This document shows positions 63,246 to 64,000 of a DNA stretch of 64,000 nt, one piece after another. The notes below the pieces were generated by a model that searched no databases, was not told the origin of the DNA, and saw only the letters and a program-made list of their open reading frames with translations. The first letter of the stretch is position 1, and each line of letters starts with the position of its first letter. Source of the stretch: Thiosocius sp963753845. Its GTDB lineage: Bacteria > Pseudomonadota > Gammaproteobacteria > Chromatiales > Chromatiaceae. The translations under genes and the position numbers were made by a program. Location: contig CAVWEI010000034.1 of the NCBI GenBank assembly GCA_963753845.1, forward strand, positions 7,784-71,783, given 5' to 3'.

Positions 63246-63824
63246 TCAGCGTTGGATGTAAAAAATGTGTTCGACCCCATACTGCGATTGAGTTTCGAGA
63301 TTTTCGTCGCTGCTCCATCGCAGTTCTTCAAAGTGTTTGGTCAAGTCGCTGCGTCTGAACGCGATGTCAACCACGTCCATCCCCTCGTAGTACTCGATAA
63401 CTTGAGTTTCTTCCAGAAACGGAGTGAAGATAACTATGCAAAGTTTCTTGCGGAACGAACGAAGCGCATTATTGAGGATTTGCGTCCAGCCAGGATTGTG
63501 TTCGAGAACGTGGCGTAGCAAGATCCCCTCTGCGTTACTTGAATAGGTCGACAGATCGGCGATTTTGTCTACGAATGGACTCTCGCTGCCGTCGACACCT
63601 ACGTAGGAGGAAGATCTGCAGAAGAGCCTGAAGCCGCCGCTACCGCATCCCCAGTCTTCAATTGTGTCGACATCCGCTAGAAAATCCGCAGCTAAAAGAT
63701 AGGATGTCTCATCGGCGTATGTGCCGATGTCGGATATGTTTTTGTACTTTTGCGTCCATTTGCCGAAATTGCTAATTGTTTTTTGAGCGTTTTTTAGTTC
63801 AGATAGCCTGCCTTTTTTTTGCAT
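63246..63824 (-). CDS. SAM-dependent methyltransferase-like protein
   Basis: A 192-residue protein started at ATG 63824 with AAAGGAG upstream; GTG 63827 is one codon longer. Motif I is IEDWGCGSGGFRLFCRSSSY, followed by VGVDGSESPFVDKIADL and GILLRHVLEHNPGWTQIL, the usual small-molecule methyltransferase order. AT content is higher than in the capsule block. It probably acts on a sugar or cap of the surface glycan, continuing a cluster beyond the window's right edge. Confidence 0.75.
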   Translation of the reverse strand: MQKKGRLSELKNAQKTISNFGKWTQKYKNISDIGTYADETSYLLAADFLADVDTIEDWGCGSGGFRLFCRSSSYVGVDGSESPFVDKIADLSTYSSNAEGILLRHVLEHNPGWTQILNNALRSFRKKLCIVIFTPFLEETQVIEYYEGMDVVDIAFRRSDLTKHFEELRWSSDENLETQSQYGVEHIFYIQR

Positions 63825-63827
63825 CAC

Positions 63828-64000
63828 TATTGCTCCTTTTGCAAATGTACTATTGACGTAAATTGGCCAGGTTTTCTGTTTGCGCTTTCTAATAGCAGCA
63901 TTGCTATCGGATGACGTATCGCGCGGCCAACCCGCGGCGTTGGCCGGGTGCGACGAGAGACTGGCTGGACACCGCGTGGTGCGGTGACACTCAAACCCGA
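63828..64000. other. Right edge, nothing recognised
   Basis: GC-rich after 63900; it may hold the end of a gene that lies beyond the window, but no frame is convincing. Confidence 0.3.

Overview
This 64 kb window is from a GC-rich proteobacterium, most likely gamma- or betaproteobacterial; the exact taxon cannot be fixed from the sequence. It is almost entirely devoted to surface structures. I see a type I secretion/RTX region, a large capsule-type polysaccharide locus exported by an ABC transporter, and an insertion-sequence-rich tail carrying AT-rich transferase genes. I recognise no tRNA, rRNA or CRISPR.

Region 1 (1-11.6 kb): a leftward operon runs from an RTX calcium-binding repeat protein through a type I secretion ABC protein, an HlyD-type adaptor, a GT4 glycosyltransferase and an HpcH/HpaI-type aldolase to a D-2-hydroxyacid dehydrogenase that leaves the window. 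A second, paralogous RTX gene is transcribed divergently from the first across a 1.1 kb intergenic region. Three reading frames here are broken by apparent single frameshifts: the dehydrogenase, the ABC protein and the C-terminus of the leftward RTX protein. They are either decay or sequencing errors.

Region 2 (12.3-47.9 kb): the capsule locus. It holds several sugar transferases (GT4-like, GT8-like, a double-domain GT2, another GT4-like and a GT29/sialyltransferase-like protein) and a PhyH-type dioxygenase. Next comes a highly reducing type I polyketide/fatty-acid synthase (KS-AT-DH-pseudoMT-pseudoKR-ER-KR-ACP, no thioesterase). It is translationally coupled to an alpha-oxoamine synthase and followed by a formyltransferase-fold enzyme. 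Opposed to these are a KpsS-like protein, a short-chain dehydrogenase and an LtaS/sulfatase-fold membrane enzyme. After a lipoprotein come the ABC-2 permease, ABC ATPase, KpsE-like co-polymerase and KpsD/Wza-like export protein, i.e. the transport machine. The layout resembles the Burkholderia pseudomallei type I capsule locus (wcb genes), as far as I remember it. My reading is that the synthase and oxoamine synthase make a sphingoid-like amino-lipid, possibly the lipid on which the capsule is anchored. The block ends with a sulfotransferase-like gene, a giant 2100-residue protein (sulfotransferase-like, coiled coil, seven 38-residue repeats, GT4, GT4, GT2, zinc-ribbon/methyltransferase-like) and a methyltransferase.

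Region 3 (47.9-64 kb): a graveyard and landing site for insertion sequences. It contains IS3, IS1380, IS5 and IS66 remnants, an apparently intact IS4-family element with an 18 bp inverted repeat and 10 bp target duplication, and an apparently intact 2018 bp element with a 584-residue zinc-ribbon transposase. The latter has a perfect 25 bp inverted repeat and 9 bp target duplication and sits inside an IS5-family element. Between them lie AT-rich surface-sugar genes (GT25, rhamnosyltransferase-like, GT2, methyltransferases). This suggests a laterally acquired, IS-shuffled diversity region at the end of the capsule locus.
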